This document shows positions 27,220 through 35,712 of a DNA stretch of 64,000 bases, in pieces. This stretch comes from Marinobacter daepoensis DSM 16072. Its GTDB lineage: Bacteria; Pseudomonadota; Gammaproteobacteria; Pseudomonadales; Oleiphilaceae. Numbering within the stretch: position 1 is the first letter of the stretch; each line of letters begins with the position of its first letter. The notes under the pieces are model-generated. The model saw only the letters and a list, made by a program, of their open reading frames with translations. It searched no databases and had not been told where the DNA came from. The DNA lies in assembly GCF_000421165.1 (NCBI RefSeq), contig NZ_ATWI01000009.1, positions 186,001 through 250,000 of the forward strand, read 5' to 3'. The position numbers and the translations under genes were made by a program.

Positions 27220-28557
27220 ATGCTCGTGTCAAATTTTGATTACCTACCACTGATTCAGTTGTTATGTAGCGCGGATACTGTCCGCGTTGAATCTGATACT
27301 TTTGTTTTTTTGAGGTCATCTGACGATAAAGCCAGTATAGATACAGTTCTCTCTTCTGCTGGTTATCTAGATGAGACAAGGAGTAAGGATGGTGAGCTTT
27401 ACTTTACGCTTAACGCAGATCGCTGGGATGAACTTCCTCCTATATATAAGAATGCCAAAGCTTGGTGGGACAAAAACAGTCGAGCAACTCAACTAGACAC
27501 TCACTACTACATCGTCGACTTGGGAGTTTCGTCTATCGATGACGATACTCCACCGTTGATTACAGCAAGCAAGGCGACTATTGAGTTTCGGAGTTTGATT
27601 GTTGAGTTGTCCGATCACCAAATCGAAGCTGAGAATACTTCGCTGTTTTTTGTTCATGACAAAGAGGAACCCATTAAGCTTCGGATAAGCCTTGCGATAT
27701 CCTATGAAGAAGTTGTAACACTGTCGAAGATCCCGCTTTCTTTAGAGGCTATTTTGTCGATAAAAGCGAACTTGTGTCATGACGACCCTCACCAAAAAGA
27801 ACGCAATGAAGTAATGCGGCGATCCATTGTCAAAATGCTTGAGGGCGAACATGGTCAAGAGGGGTTGTTTTTTTTACTAAACAATTTTGAAGAATTAAAA
27901 AGAAAATACAAAGAGCAATATGATCTTTATGTCCATAATTTTTCTGTTAGCAAGCTTCTTAGTGAGATAGATCAGAGAAGTTTGGAGTTTAATTCAAAAT
28001 TAATGGACTTTATTTCTAGTAGTCAGAATAAAGCGCTCACGATTCCGGGGGCTCTGATTGCAATGGGAGCCTTGGTCAGATCCAAAGGTCTTATCGAAAT
28101 ATTTTTAATCCTGATTGGCGTTTGGATGGTAAAACACCTGGTTACTACGGCCAATGAAATTTTACGTGGTACTTTTGAGGATTTAAAGTGGCAAATAGAT
28201 ACCTCTTTTAAGAAATATAAATCGTTGAGCGAGGGGCATGAAGTTTATGAAAGTGCTCAACAGAACCAAGATAAATTAACTAGCAAGATTACAAAAGCCG
28301 AGGAGAAAATTCGAAACGTTGATAAATTGGCTCGTGGTACATTTTGGGTAGCAGTTCTTTATAGCCTCTGGCTAGCGTTTGATTCATACCAATCTAATGG
28401 AAATTCGGTTACTTCATTTTTTGAAGTACTATCATCAGTTTTCGACTTAATTAGTTTGAAAGTATCTGAAATTTTCTCAGCTTTGGAAGCTTTCTTTCTC
28501 AACTGGCTTGAACATTCGGCAGTACAGTTATTAACAGAACTCCAAGGTGGCCGGTGA
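27220..28557 (+). CDS. Large protein with C-terminal membrane segments (cassette gene 2), unknown
   Basis: A 445-residue protein I cannot assign to a family. Residues 1-270 are soluble and acidic, with no recognised catalytic motif. Hydrophobic stretches at about 273-310 (IEIFLILIGVWMVKHLV) and 372-386 (FWVAVLYSLWLAF) look like membrane helices, separated by a charged helical region with coiled-coil character (QNQDKLTSKITKAEEKIRNV, about 347-368); a third weakly hydrophobic segment lies near the C-terminus. The gene begins 1 bp after the NdpA-like gene and its last codons mark the right edge of the AT-rich block. A sensor-plus-membrane-effector arrangement is one possibility. Confidence 0.65.
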   Translation: MLVSNFDYLPLIQLLCSADTVRVESDTFVFLRSSDDKASIDTVLSSAGYLDETRSKDGELYFTLNADRWDELPPIYKNAKAWWDKNSRATQLDTHYYIVDLGVSSIDDDTPPLITASKATIEFRSLIVELSDHQIEAENTSLFFVHDKEEPIKLRISLAISYEEVVTLSKIPLSLEAILSIKANLCHDDPHQKERNEVMRRSIVKMLEGEHGQEGLFFLLNNFEELKRKYKEQYDLYVHNFSVSKLLSEIDQRSLEFNSKLMDFISSSQNKALTIPGALIAMGALVRSKGLIEIFLILIGVWMVKHLVTTANEILRGTFEDLKWQIDTSFKKYKSLSEGHEVYESAQQNQDKLTSKITKAEEKIRNVDKLARGTFWVAVLYSLWLAFDSYQSNGNSVTSFFEVLSSVFDLISLKVSEIFSALEAFFLNWLEHSAVQLLTELQGGR

Positions 28558-28997
28558 ACCTCACCACTCAGCTTCTCCCAGACATAAGCGGGGGCGTCGG
28601 GCAATTTGGCGATTTCCGCTTCTGTCGGCTCCCGCACCTGGGTTAACTGCTTCAGGCGGTCCAGCCAGGAGGAACCGGGATTAATCTCGGGTTCTGCCTT
28701 TTTCAGTCGCTTGATCTCCCATCGCAGTGTTCGCGCGATCCAATACCGGCCTTGATCGAACAGGCCAAACAGCTTGCCTTTAGCGGGTTCGCCATACTGG
28801 TTAACCGGGCTGTCCAGATATTCGCCGGTGATCCTGATCAAACCCCAGCCATTTTCCTGAATCTGATGTTCTTCAAACCAAGCAAATTTAAACACGTGGT
28901 GTATGAGTCTTTTGCGCTTGTCAGCCTGCGCGCAAGCCACTAACATCGCTCGGGCATCAAATGGATTGATGAACAACGGACAAGGAAAAAAGAACAA
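28558..28997 (-). pseudogene. Remnant of an unknown gene truncated by the AT-rich cassette
   Basis: On the minus strand a coding-like frame runs from 28997 (TTG) or the ATG at 28946 towards the cassette. It reads well until about 28558 (KRLIHHVFKFAWFEEHQIQ, GLIRITGEYLDSPVNQYG, PDAPAYVWEKLSGEV). Beyond that the frame continues to a stop at 28359 only as an antisense shadow of cassette gene 2. Base composition is host-like up to the junction and AT-rich after it. I interpret it as a gene whose 3' part was replaced. No family recognised; it could also still be expressed as a chimera. Confidence 0.5.
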
Positions 28998-30248
28998 TGT
29001 CCTACCAGATCTACCTCACCGGTGGGGAGGGGTTTACGGAAGCAATTCTTCCCTCATTGTTTCACCCCTCTGAAGCCGTCACCATTGCCCGCAACTATTT
29101 TCAGTTCGGGTATCGTGGCGCTCCCATTGATTTTGCACCAGATATCCCGCTGGCCAGTGCGCCGGACCTCAATACCAGCGAGCTACAGGACCTTCTCTAC
29201 CAACTGCAGGTGGGACACATGGTTTTGGGGAGTAGGGAAAAAGCACCCCAAGGCTTGTTTCAGGCGCCAGAAATCGGCGCACTCCATACTTCTGCATTCA
29301 GCCCGGAACGCTTGCGCCCCGATTTACCCGACATCTTGCGCCGTAAATTGCAGAATAACTGGCCAACCGCCCGGGGCGTTGGTCCTTCGGCTCCCTATAG
29401 TGATAGCGCTGGTCCCCAGCGCACGCGAGCGAACCTATACCCCGGAGCCTGTGGTAGAGGGGGCGCTCATTTCCGGAGAGTACGGCCTCAGCATTCATTA
29501 CCAGTGGCCCGATGGCACCGGGGTTGCCCATCTGCCTTATCAGGTGTGGACGGATGGGGGCATAGTTAACGGCAAGCTGGATGCTCAGGGCAAAGCCTCT
29601 GTGGAGGGGCTTGCGCACTGGCACGCCACCGTATGGTTAGCGCCAGACGCCGACGATGATGCGGTGCGCCGTGAGCGTAAAGCGATTCAGGAAGGGCTGG
29701 GCGAATTGCTGGCCCGGGAACGAAAGGACGCCGAAGCCCGGGCGCAAGAGTACGAGGCGCTGCCTTGGTATCAGAAGCCTGTCTCGAGCGCAGACGCGTT
29801 GTTTCAAGGTGCGTACGACGCGGGTGTCAGTCTTTTTGAATTCGTTGCGGGCCTTAATGAGGTTACCCATCCGGGCAAGCGTTTACTGGATGGGCTCTCG
29901 GCAGCGTGGGGCACCTGGAAAGATAACGGAGACGATGGCTGGTACGACACGTTCAATCAGAAGTACGAAGAAGCTTTCCTATCTGATGTGGGGCTCGACT
30001 TGTCTGAGGTTAAGGTCTTTGAAACCCGTTTTAGCATTCAGAAGAACACCGGAGCAAATTAGTATTTTACAGGCAACGGTCTCACCGAAATGACCAGAGC
30101 GACAGGGCAGCGCCCTGTATTCGGAGCTGTGGAAGCCTTCAGCTTGCACAAGAGCCCCCAAACCTTCCGGCAGATGATGGGCATGGATGGAGGCCCCCAG
30201 TGGGTTGAGTTGGTGGACCTGAAACCGATTAATTTAGGAGTTGAGTAA
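28997..30248 (+). pseudogene. Broken effector-like gene (frameshift plus amber stop)
   Basis: The frame opens with MSYQIYLTGGEGFTEAILPS at an ATG preceded by AAGGAAAA. After about 125 codons the coding signal moves to the next frame: the G4 run at 29373-29376 would restore one frame if one G were removed, giving ARALVLRLPIVIALVPS. That frame runs to a TAG at 30060-30062 and then continues in phase (YFTGNGLTEMTRATGQRP, WVELVDLKPINLGVE) to TAA at 30246-30248. Together this is a 416-codon gene with two lesions. The final stop overlaps the ATG of the next gene (TAATG). No domain recognised; layout resembles a polymorphic toxin or T6SS effector with a downstream immunity gene. Confidence 0.65.
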
Positions 30249-30793
30249 TGGCTTACCCGAAACTGCCTGAGTGGCCGATCATCGACCCGGAGAACCCACC
30301 AGAAGGTTATGCCAAGATTGCTCATGGTACCGATAAAGATCGTGGGGATATCCCGTGGGACTTTTTTGTTACGGACAAACATTTGTTGCTAGTTAGCAAA
30401 GAGTTGGTTCAGCTTGATGAAGATGATCCAGGCGAATTTGTGACAGAACAATACGAATACCCCCTTGGCGCGGCCCGATGGTTTGTGGACACCATCGCGC
30501 GTTTCTTTCTTCACCCGGATCACCCTAAGGCGGTGCCACGGGGCGCGATTACCGTTGAGGAAGAGGTGGATGGAGAAATGTTGGGTGTCACCCGGGGCGC
30601 GCAATACGGCAGCGTGCTGAAGGGGATTCCTGGTTATTCCCTGGACAACCTGAATCGTTATGCTCATACCACCATCCGGACCAGCGACAACTGGTGCCAA
30701 ATGTTTGAAATGGGCGACCCATGGCTGTTTGATCAGGGCTTGCTGGATGTGTTCAAGGGCATTGCCGAGCGCCATGAGCGGGGGGAGTTTTAA
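30248..30793 (+). CDS. Intact partner of the broken gene; possible immunity protein
   Basis: A 181-residue cytoplasmic protein beginning MAYPKLPEWPIIDPENPPEG, rich in acidic and aromatic residues, without signal peptide or membrane helix. Its ATG overlaps the TAA of the preceding broken gene, so translation was coupled. TTAGGAG lies just upstream of the junction. Survival of an intact small gene after decay of its partner fits an immunity gene, but no known immunity family is recognised and this remains inference. The next gene is convergent. Confidence 0.6.
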   Translation: MAYPKLPEWPIIDPENPPEGYAKIAHGTDKDRGDIPWDFFVTDKHLLLVSKELVQLDEDDPGEFVTEQYEYPLGAARWFVDTIARFFLHPDHPKAVPRGAITVEEEVDGEMLGVTRGAQYGSVLKGIPGYSLDNLNRYAHTTIRTSDNWCQMFEMGDPWLFDQGLLDVFKGIAERHERGEF

Positions 30794-30870
30794 GCTGCTT
30801 CCGCTTGCCGGGCTAAAGCCCCTAAAAAACCGAACCCATCCCTAGGTACGGATTTTCATCAAAGGGCCAC

Positions 30871-31605
30871 TCAGCCCGCTTTTACCATCCGCTTACGAAC
30901 GCCAAAACCGATCAGCCCAAGGCCAAGCAGGGCCAGGGTTGAAGGTTCCGGTACGGATGCAACCCGGGAGGTGATCACACCTTTCAGCGTGGCGGTGTTG
31001 TCGAAGTATTCCTTGGTCCAGAATTCGCTGGCGAGGGCGCCACCGAAGAAGAATCCGGAGATATCGACAAAGTAATTCACCCCGTCAATCAGGAAAGAGT
31101 CGGAGGCTCCCACGTTCAGTGAGAAGGTGACTCTGTCTGCGCAACCGTTAACGTTAACACCAACGCCGTTGGCACCGCCATCGGCACAGGGGTTGCTGCC
31201 GTTCGGGGTTTCCAGGTGCTGGAACTCGAAGACGGATGAGACCGTTTCACTGATGCCGTCGATCATCAGATCGGTCTGAACGGTGAGTTCGGCCGAGCTC
31301 AGGGCTGTGCCGGTAATGGGCCAGTTGAAATGGGTGAAGGTGCCCAGATTGAAATCCACGTTTTCGGTTACAGTGGCGGTGGGGGGAGCAGAGCCATCAA
31401 ACCGGTAACCGCTTTGCTGGTTCTGAATGTTGGCCGGGGTGCCCCAGCGGATTTCGTTAGTGCCTCCGCCAGTGACTGTCGGCGCGGAGGGGTTGGTGGT
31501 GGTCCAGGTGCCGGTCACACTGGTCAATTCAATCAGGGCGGCCTGCGCAGAGCCTGCGGCGAACAGGGCCACTGCGGCGCTGGCAATCATTGTGTTTTTG
31601 ATCAT
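30871..31605 (-). CDS. PEP-CTERM sorting-domain protein, THxN-like
   Basis: A 244-residue exported protein. The signal peptide is MIKNTMIASAAVALFAAGSA with cleavage near AQA. The C-terminus has VPEPSTLALLGLGLIGFG followed by RKR, a full PEP-CTERM signal: PEP motif, membrane helix, basic tail. A FTHFNWPI motif near residue 90 fits the THxN PEP-CTERM family. Two cysteines (PCADGG, GCADR) may pair. AGGGAGAG precedes the ATG. Such proteins are processed by exosortase and usually reach the surface or exopolysaccharide; no exosortase gene lies in this window. Confidence 0.88.
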   Translation of the reverse strand: MIKNTMIASAAVALFAAGSAQAALIELTSVTGTWTTTNPSAPTVTGGGTNEIRWGTPANIQNQQSGYRFDGSAPPTATVTENVDFNLGTFTHFNWPITGTALSSAELTVQTDLMIDGISETVSSVFEFQHLETPNGSNPCADGGANGVGVNVNGCADRVTFSLNVGASDSFLIDGVNYFVDISGFFFGGALASEFWTKEYFDNTATLKGVITSRVASVPEPSTLALLGLGLIGFGVRKRMVKAG

Positions 31606-31733
31606 GGGGGGACTCTCCCTATGGGCTTTGTTGGTTGTTAGAAGGCGCTCATGGGGGAACCCTTGAGCGACCGATCAATAACAGCAACTAGAATGCCCGA
31701 AATGAAAAAACGCCCTTTTTACAAAGTGAAACA

Positions 31734-31760
31734 GGCGTCATCTTTTGGATGGATGACGCC
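31734..31760. terminator. Inverted repeat between PEP-CTERM gene and small ORF
   Basis: GGCGTCATC at 31734-31742 and GATGACGCC at 31752-31760 form a perfect 9-bp stem with a 9-base loop, downstream of the small minus-strand ORF. The following bases on the minus strand are only moderately T-rich, so termination efficiency is uncertain; an operator for the PEP-CTERM gene is the alternative. Confidence 0.45.
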
Positions 31761-31804
31761 CGGATCGGGAAAGTTGTAAAAAACATCGACAGGCCGAGTG
31801 CAAA

Positions 31805-31954
31805 CTATCGGTCCGGGTTACTTTGCTCTGGCAATGGCTGGATTCGGTTGATATCACCCGTTGGGACGGCGGGATCGTCTTTCAGGATCACGAGAATGGC
31901 CCCCGCGATAATGGCAATGCCAACGAGCGCTTTCAGCAAGGTTGAGCGGAACAC
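31805..31954 (-). CDS. Small single-helix membrane protein (49 aa)
   Basis: A 49-residue ORF from a GTG at 31954, preceded by a strong AAAGGAGG. Residues 3-24 (STLLKALVGIAIIAGAILVI) form one membrane helix, followed by a short polar, proline-containing tail (DDPAVPTGDINRIQPLP). It is divergent from the crotonase gene at 32104. No family recognised; the Shine-Dalgarno and the helix support a real gene. Confidence 0.55.
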   Translation of the reverse strand: MFRSTLLKALVGIAIIAGAILVILKDDPAVPTGDINRIQPLPEQSNPDR

Positions 31955-32103
31955 AGGCGCCTCCTTTTTATCGGCTTTACTGTTACCCTGAGGGCATTCA
32001 GGCAGATTGCAACAATTGGCCTAAGGTCGGTTCGACACATCCGGTTAGGTTGGGAATACTGACTTTCCTACAAAAACAGTTAAGGCAAATAAGGGGACGT
32101 TGT

Positions 32104-32895
32104 ATGACGATGGCATCTGAAACTCTGGTGCGGGTACGCACCGAGAACGGGGTAACCACGGTTACGCTGAATCATCCGGAACGCCGGAACAGCCTGTCTA
32201 TGGCCATGCTCGAAGCACTTTCAGACGTGTTCACCCGGATTGCCGCGGATGATGAAACCCGGGTGGTGGTGCTTGCGGCAGCGGGTAATGTGTTCTGTGC
32301 TGGCCACGATCTGCGGGAAATGCGGGAGCAGTTTGGCAGCCATGATTTTCAGCTTCGGTTGTTTCAGCAGTGCAGCAAGGTCATGCAACAAATCGTCAAT
32401 CTTCCCAAACCGGTTATTGCGCGGGTAGCCGGTGTTGCGACAGCGGCCGGGTGCCAGCTTGTGGCCAGTTGTGACCTGGCGGTGGCAGAGCAGGGGGCAA
32501 GGTTTGCGACCCCGGGTGTGAACATTGGTTTGTTCTGTTCAACGCCAATGGTGGCGTTGTCCCGGAATGTCACCCGTAAACACGCCATGGAAATGCTGCT
32601 GACCGGGGAGCTGATTGATGCCGCTCGTGCCGAGCAGATGGGGCTGATTAACCGGGCGGTTGAGGCCGAAGCCCTGGATGAGACCGTCTACAGAATGGCC
32701 GCCACCATCGCAGGCAAGTCGGGCCACACGTTGAGAATCGGAAAGGAAGCGTTCTATCGGCAGTTGGAGATGCCGTTGGATCAGGCCTACGACTATACCG
32801 CCGAGGTAATGGCCGGTAATGTTCAGGCCAACGATGCGCAGGAAGGTATTTCCGCCTTCCTGGATAAGCGTGATCCCACCTGGAAGCACGAGTAA
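32104..32895 (+). CDS. Crotonase-fold protein, ECHDC3-like
   Basis: A 263-residue enoyl-CoA hydratase/isomerase-fold protein. The CoA and oxyanion elements are visible: VTLNHPERRNSLS, NVFCAGHDLREM and VAGVATAAGCQLVASCDLAV. The positions of the two catalytic glutamates of true hydratases are Q (AAGCQL) and G (TPGVNIGLF), so water addition is unlikely. The overall pattern, including the ending KRDPTWKHE, is close to the ECHDC3 branch known from animals and bacteria. The ATG at 32104 follows AAGGGGA. It is monocistronic and convergent with DUF192. Confidence 0.88.
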   Translation: MTMASETLVRVRTENGVTTVTLNHPERRNSLSMAMLEALSDVFTRIAADDETRVVVLAAAGNVFCAGHDLREMREQFGSHDFQLRLFQQCSKVMQQIVNLPKPVIARVAGVATAAGCQLVASCDLAVAEQGARFATPGVNIGLFCSTPMVALSRNVTRKHAMEMLLTGELIDAARAEQMGLINRAVEAEALDETVYRMAATIAGKSGHTLRIGKEAFYRQLEMPLDQAYDYTAEVMAGNVQANDAQEGISAFLDKRDPTWKHE

Positions 32896-33387
32896 TCAGT
32901 CGGTGCAGGCGGTCGCCTGGTTCAGGATCAGGCGATCTCCGGTGATAATTCCATGGTCGGCAAAATACCCGGCGTTCATTTCCACGGCACTCCAGTATGA
33001 AGCTCCCGCAGGGTAGCTGGGGCAATCGCCGCTGCGCGATGACGCGCAGGGATGCATTTCACGAATATTGACGATCACGCCTTGCTGATCGAGAAACGCA
33101 ATGTCCAGCGGCAAAAGGGTTTTATACATCCAGAACCCTTGCTCTGACGTTCGCTCATAGCCGTAGGTGAACAGCATGCCAGCGTTCTCTGCCAGTGCTT
33201 CCCGCCCCATGAGCCCCTTTTGCCGGTCGCTGCTCTGACTGGCGACCTCCAGTACCACAGGATGCTGCCCGGAGGCGGCTACAAAACAGCCCTGCGAGAC
33301 CGGCAGGTGCTCCGGGCCTTTGGCGTCTGCCAGGCCACAGCCAGTCAGTGCCGCTGTAGCAAACACGATCAGTGCCCGGGTGATCAT
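32896..33387 (-). CDS. DUF192 lipoprotein
   Basis: A 163-residue protein with a lipoprotein signal ([11 protein letters not shown], lipidation cysteine near residue 17). The DUF192 body shows [33 protein letters not shown] and VNIREMHPC. The DUF192 fold is a small beta barrel of unknown function in exported proteins. The ATG overlaps the permease stop by 4 bp (ATGA), so it is expressed with the ABC exporter. Confidence 0.85.
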   Translation of the reverse strand: MITRALIVFATAALTGCGLADAKGPEHLPVSQGCFVAASGQHPVVLEVASQSSDRQKGLMGREALAENAGMLFTYGYERTSEQGFWMYKTLLPLDIAFLDQQGVIVNIREMHPCASSRSGDCPSYPAGASYWSAVEMNAGYFADHGIITGDRLILNQATACTD

Positions 33388-34148
33388 GAGCGGAGCCGGT
33401 AGCCGGTTTTGAAAATCCACCACACCGCGGTCATACACATGGTCAGGAAGATCAGGGTCATACCCACGCTGATGCCGACATGGACATCGGATACGCCGTA
33501 GAAAGCCCATCGGAAGCCGCTGATCAGATAAACCACCGGGTTAAACAAGCTGATGGTTTGCCAGACCTCCGGCAGCATGTCGATGGAATAGAACGTGCCA
33601 CCAAGAAAGACCAGAGGAGTGACGATCATCATCGGGACGATCTGGAGTTTCTCAAACCCATCGGCCCATATGCCGATAATGAACCCGAACAGGCTGAAGG
33701 TTACCGCTGTGAGCACCAGAAACGAGAGCATCCAGAAGGGATGGAGGATGGAATAGTCCACGAAAAACCTGGCCGTGGCCAGAATGATCAGGCCAAGAAT
33801 CACCGCCTTGGTGGTGGCGGCGCCAACATAACCCAGCACAATTTCGAGATAGGAGACGGGGGCCGACAGAACCTCATAGATGGTGCCCGAGAACTTCGGC
33901 ATGTAGATGCCAAAGGAGGCGTTGGAAATGCTCTGCATCAGCAGCGAGAGCATCATCAGGCCGGGAATGATGTAGGCCCCGTAGCTGATGTTGTCGATGT
34001 CACCCATGCGCGACCCGATGGCCGAGCCAAACACCACGAAGTACAGGCAGGTGGAAATGACGGGCGAGAGTACACTCTGCATGACTGTGCGTTTCATGCG
34101 GGCCATTTCGAATTTGTAGATTGCTTTGACGCCGTAAAGATTCATCAA
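33384..34148 (-). CDS. ABC-2 type transporter permease (YadH-like)
   Basis: A 254-residue permease with about six membrane helices and the ABC-2 signature region ([35 protein letters not shown]). Length and sequence style fit E. coli YadH (256). With the ATPase encoded 21 bp upstream it forms an export ABC system; the substrate is unknown. It overlaps DUF192 by 4 bp. Confidence 0.88.
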   Translation of the reverse strand: MMNLYGVKAIYKFEMARMKRTVMQSVLSPVISTCLYFVVFGSAIGSRMGDIDNISYGAYIIPGLMMLSLLMQSISNASFGIYMPKFSGTIYEVLSAPVSYLEIVLGYVGAATTKAVILGLIILATARFFVDYSILHPFWMLSFLVLTAVTFSLFGFIIGIWADGFEKLQIVPMMIVTPLVFLGGTFYSIDMLPEVWQTISLFNPVVYLISGFRWAFYGVSDVHVGISVGMTLIFLTMCMTAVWWIFKTGYRLRS

Positions 34149-34169
34149 TCTCTCCGTTCGTGCGGGTGG

Positions 34170-35090
34170 TTACTCATGCACCAGGCCCACGAATATCTCT
34201 TCCAAGGAGCTTTCCCGGGTGCGCAGATCCCGATATTCAATATCCAGCTCACCCAGCGTGCGAAGCAGGCGGGCAACCCCGGCCTGTTGCTGCTGTGAAT
34301 CGAAGGTGTAGATCAGCTCATAGCCGTCTTCCGACAGTTCGATGGGCTCCAGCGTCAGTTCGCCGGGCAGTTTGTCCATCTTGTGCTGAAGCTGCAGCCG
34401 GAGTTCCTTTTTGCCGAGTTTCGACATCAGGCGATCTTTATCCTCCACCAGGATGATTTCGCCCTGGCGGATAACCCCGATACGATCAGCCATTTCTTCG
34501 GCTTCTTCAATGTAGTGTGTGGTCAGAATAATGGTGGTGCCGTTTTCCCGGAGCTTGCGCACCATTTCCCACATGTCGCGTCGCAATTCAACGTCCACGC
34601 CGGCGGTGGGTTCGTCCAGGAACAGAATTCTCGGTTCATGGGAGAGGGCCTTGGCGATCATGACCCGGCGCTTCATACCGCCAGACAGCGACATGATCCT
34701 GTTATTGCGTTTGTCCCACAGGGAAAGGTCTTTCAGGACTTTTTCAATGTGAGCCGGCTTGGGCGGCTTGCCGAACAGGCCCCGGCTGAAAGACACGGCA
34801 TCCCAGACTGTCTCGAAGGAATCGGTGTTCAGTTCCTGCGGTACCAGGCCGATGGCCTCACGGGCTTTGCGGTATTGCCTGACGATGTCATAGCCGGCGG
34901 CTGTTACCTCGCCGTCGCCTTTATTGACGATACCGCAGATGATGGAAATCAGGGTGGTCTTGCCGGCACCGTTAGGCCCCAGCAGGGCAAAAATCTCGCC
35001 GGGATAGATCTCCAGGCTCACGTTCTTCAGCGCCTGAAAACCATCTTCGTAGATTTTGTTCAGGTGCTTTACGGATATGTCCGGTTGCAC
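34170..35090 (-). CDS. ABC transporter ATP-binding protein (YadG-like)
   Basis: A 306-residue ATPase. Walker A is [12 protein letters not shown] near residue 36, the signature [17 protein letters not shown] near 137, Walker [13 protein letters not shown] near 158 and the switch histidine in [10 protein letters not shown] near 193. The C-terminal 90 residues form the extra domain seen in YadG-type exporters. First gene of the leftward yadG-yadH-DUF192 operon. The promoter lies in the 132-bp gap with the divergent hypothetical gene. Confidence 0.9.
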   Translation of the reverse strand: MQPDISVKHLNKIYEDGFQALKNVSLEIYPGEIFALLGPNGAGKTTLISIICGIVNKGDGEVTAAGYDIVRQYRKAREAIGLVPQELNTDSFETVWDAVSFSRGLFGKPPKPAHIEKVLKDLSLWDKRNNRIMSLSGGMKRRVMIAKALSHEPRILFLDEPTAGVDVELRRDMWEMVRKLRENGTTIILTTHYIEEAEEMADRIGVIRQGEIILVEDKDRLMSKLGKKELRLQLQHKMDKLPGELTLEPIELSEDGYELIYTFDSQQQQAGVARLLRTLGELDIEYRDLRTRESSLEEIFVGLVHE

Positions 35091-35222
35091 GGCTGTTTCC
35101 TGTTCTGTTGAAGGTAAACCAGAAAGCCGCGTATTTTCTCATGCTGGCAGCCGTTTAGAAACCTTTGCTATGTCGGGATTTATCCCCATAATGCCCCCTT
35201 CAGTCAGGTTGTGGGGCAAGGT

Positions 35223-35672
35223 ATGTTACGAGCCATCGGTGTTCTTGGGGGAGTGGTTGTTGCCATCGCGTTGTGGGTGTTCGGCCCGCAGTGGTTCGAC
35301 GATGCCAGCCAGGCCGAGAGCCAGCCCGAATGCGATCTTCTTTCGGGCCCCTGTACCTGGGAGGCGGACAACGGTCTCTGGCAGGTGGTGCTTGAACGCA
35401 TGGAAGCCGGGGATCAGGGCATGGAGTATCAGCTGGGAATCACCGTTCCGAAGGCGCCGGACCGGTTTCTCGCGGTGTTAAAAGGGCAATCCATGTACAT
35501 GGGGGAGTATCCGGTCCCCATGGAACGCCAGGAACCCCTTCGGTACCAGGCCACGTTTACGGCACCGTTTTGCACCACGGGAGCCGATATGGTGTGGCGT
35601 ATTGATCTTCAGGATGGCCAGAAGGTGATCGAAAATGTACCGTGGACACTGGTCTTTCATGCCGAAAAGTAG
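35223..35672 (+). CDS. Membrane-anchored periplasmic protein, unknown
   Basis: A 149-residue protein. MLRAIGVLGGVVVAIALWVF forms an N-terminal helix that may be an uncleaved anchor; the rest is periplasmic with cysteines in PECDLLSGPCTWE and APFCTTGADM. An alternative GTG start at 35211 would add four residues. No family recognised. It is followed by a separate short gene after 40 bp. Confidence 0.65.
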   Translation: MLRAIGVLGGVVVAIALWVFGPQWFDDASQAESQPECDLLSGPCTWEADNGLWQVVLERMEAGDQGMEYQLGITVPKAPDRFLAVLKGQSMYMGEYPVPMERQEPLRYQATFTAPFCTTGADMVWRIDLQDGQKVIENVPWTLVFHAEK

Positions 35673-35712
35673 TTAAAATCCCAAAAATAGTAATAAATTA
35701 CAGGGAAAAGTG

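Noticed and set aside
28359..28557. Extension of the minus-strand remnant into cassette gene 2
   Set aside because: Composition and frame show it is antisense to the end of the 445-aa gene; only the part right of 28558 looks like real coding sequence.
25814..30870. Search for a direct repeat of the tRNA-Leu 3' end (attR)
   Set aside because: No copy of the GGTTCGATTCCGG tract was seen at the right side of the island, so no attachment site is claimed.
30800..30870. GGGC-TAAA-GCCC hairpin after the 181-aa gene as terminator
   Set aside because: The stem is only 4 bp and no T-run follows on either strand.
33480..34298. 272-residue plus-strand frame
   Set aside because: Antisense of the YadH/YadG-type genes; composition rich in H, Q and D as expected for a shadow.
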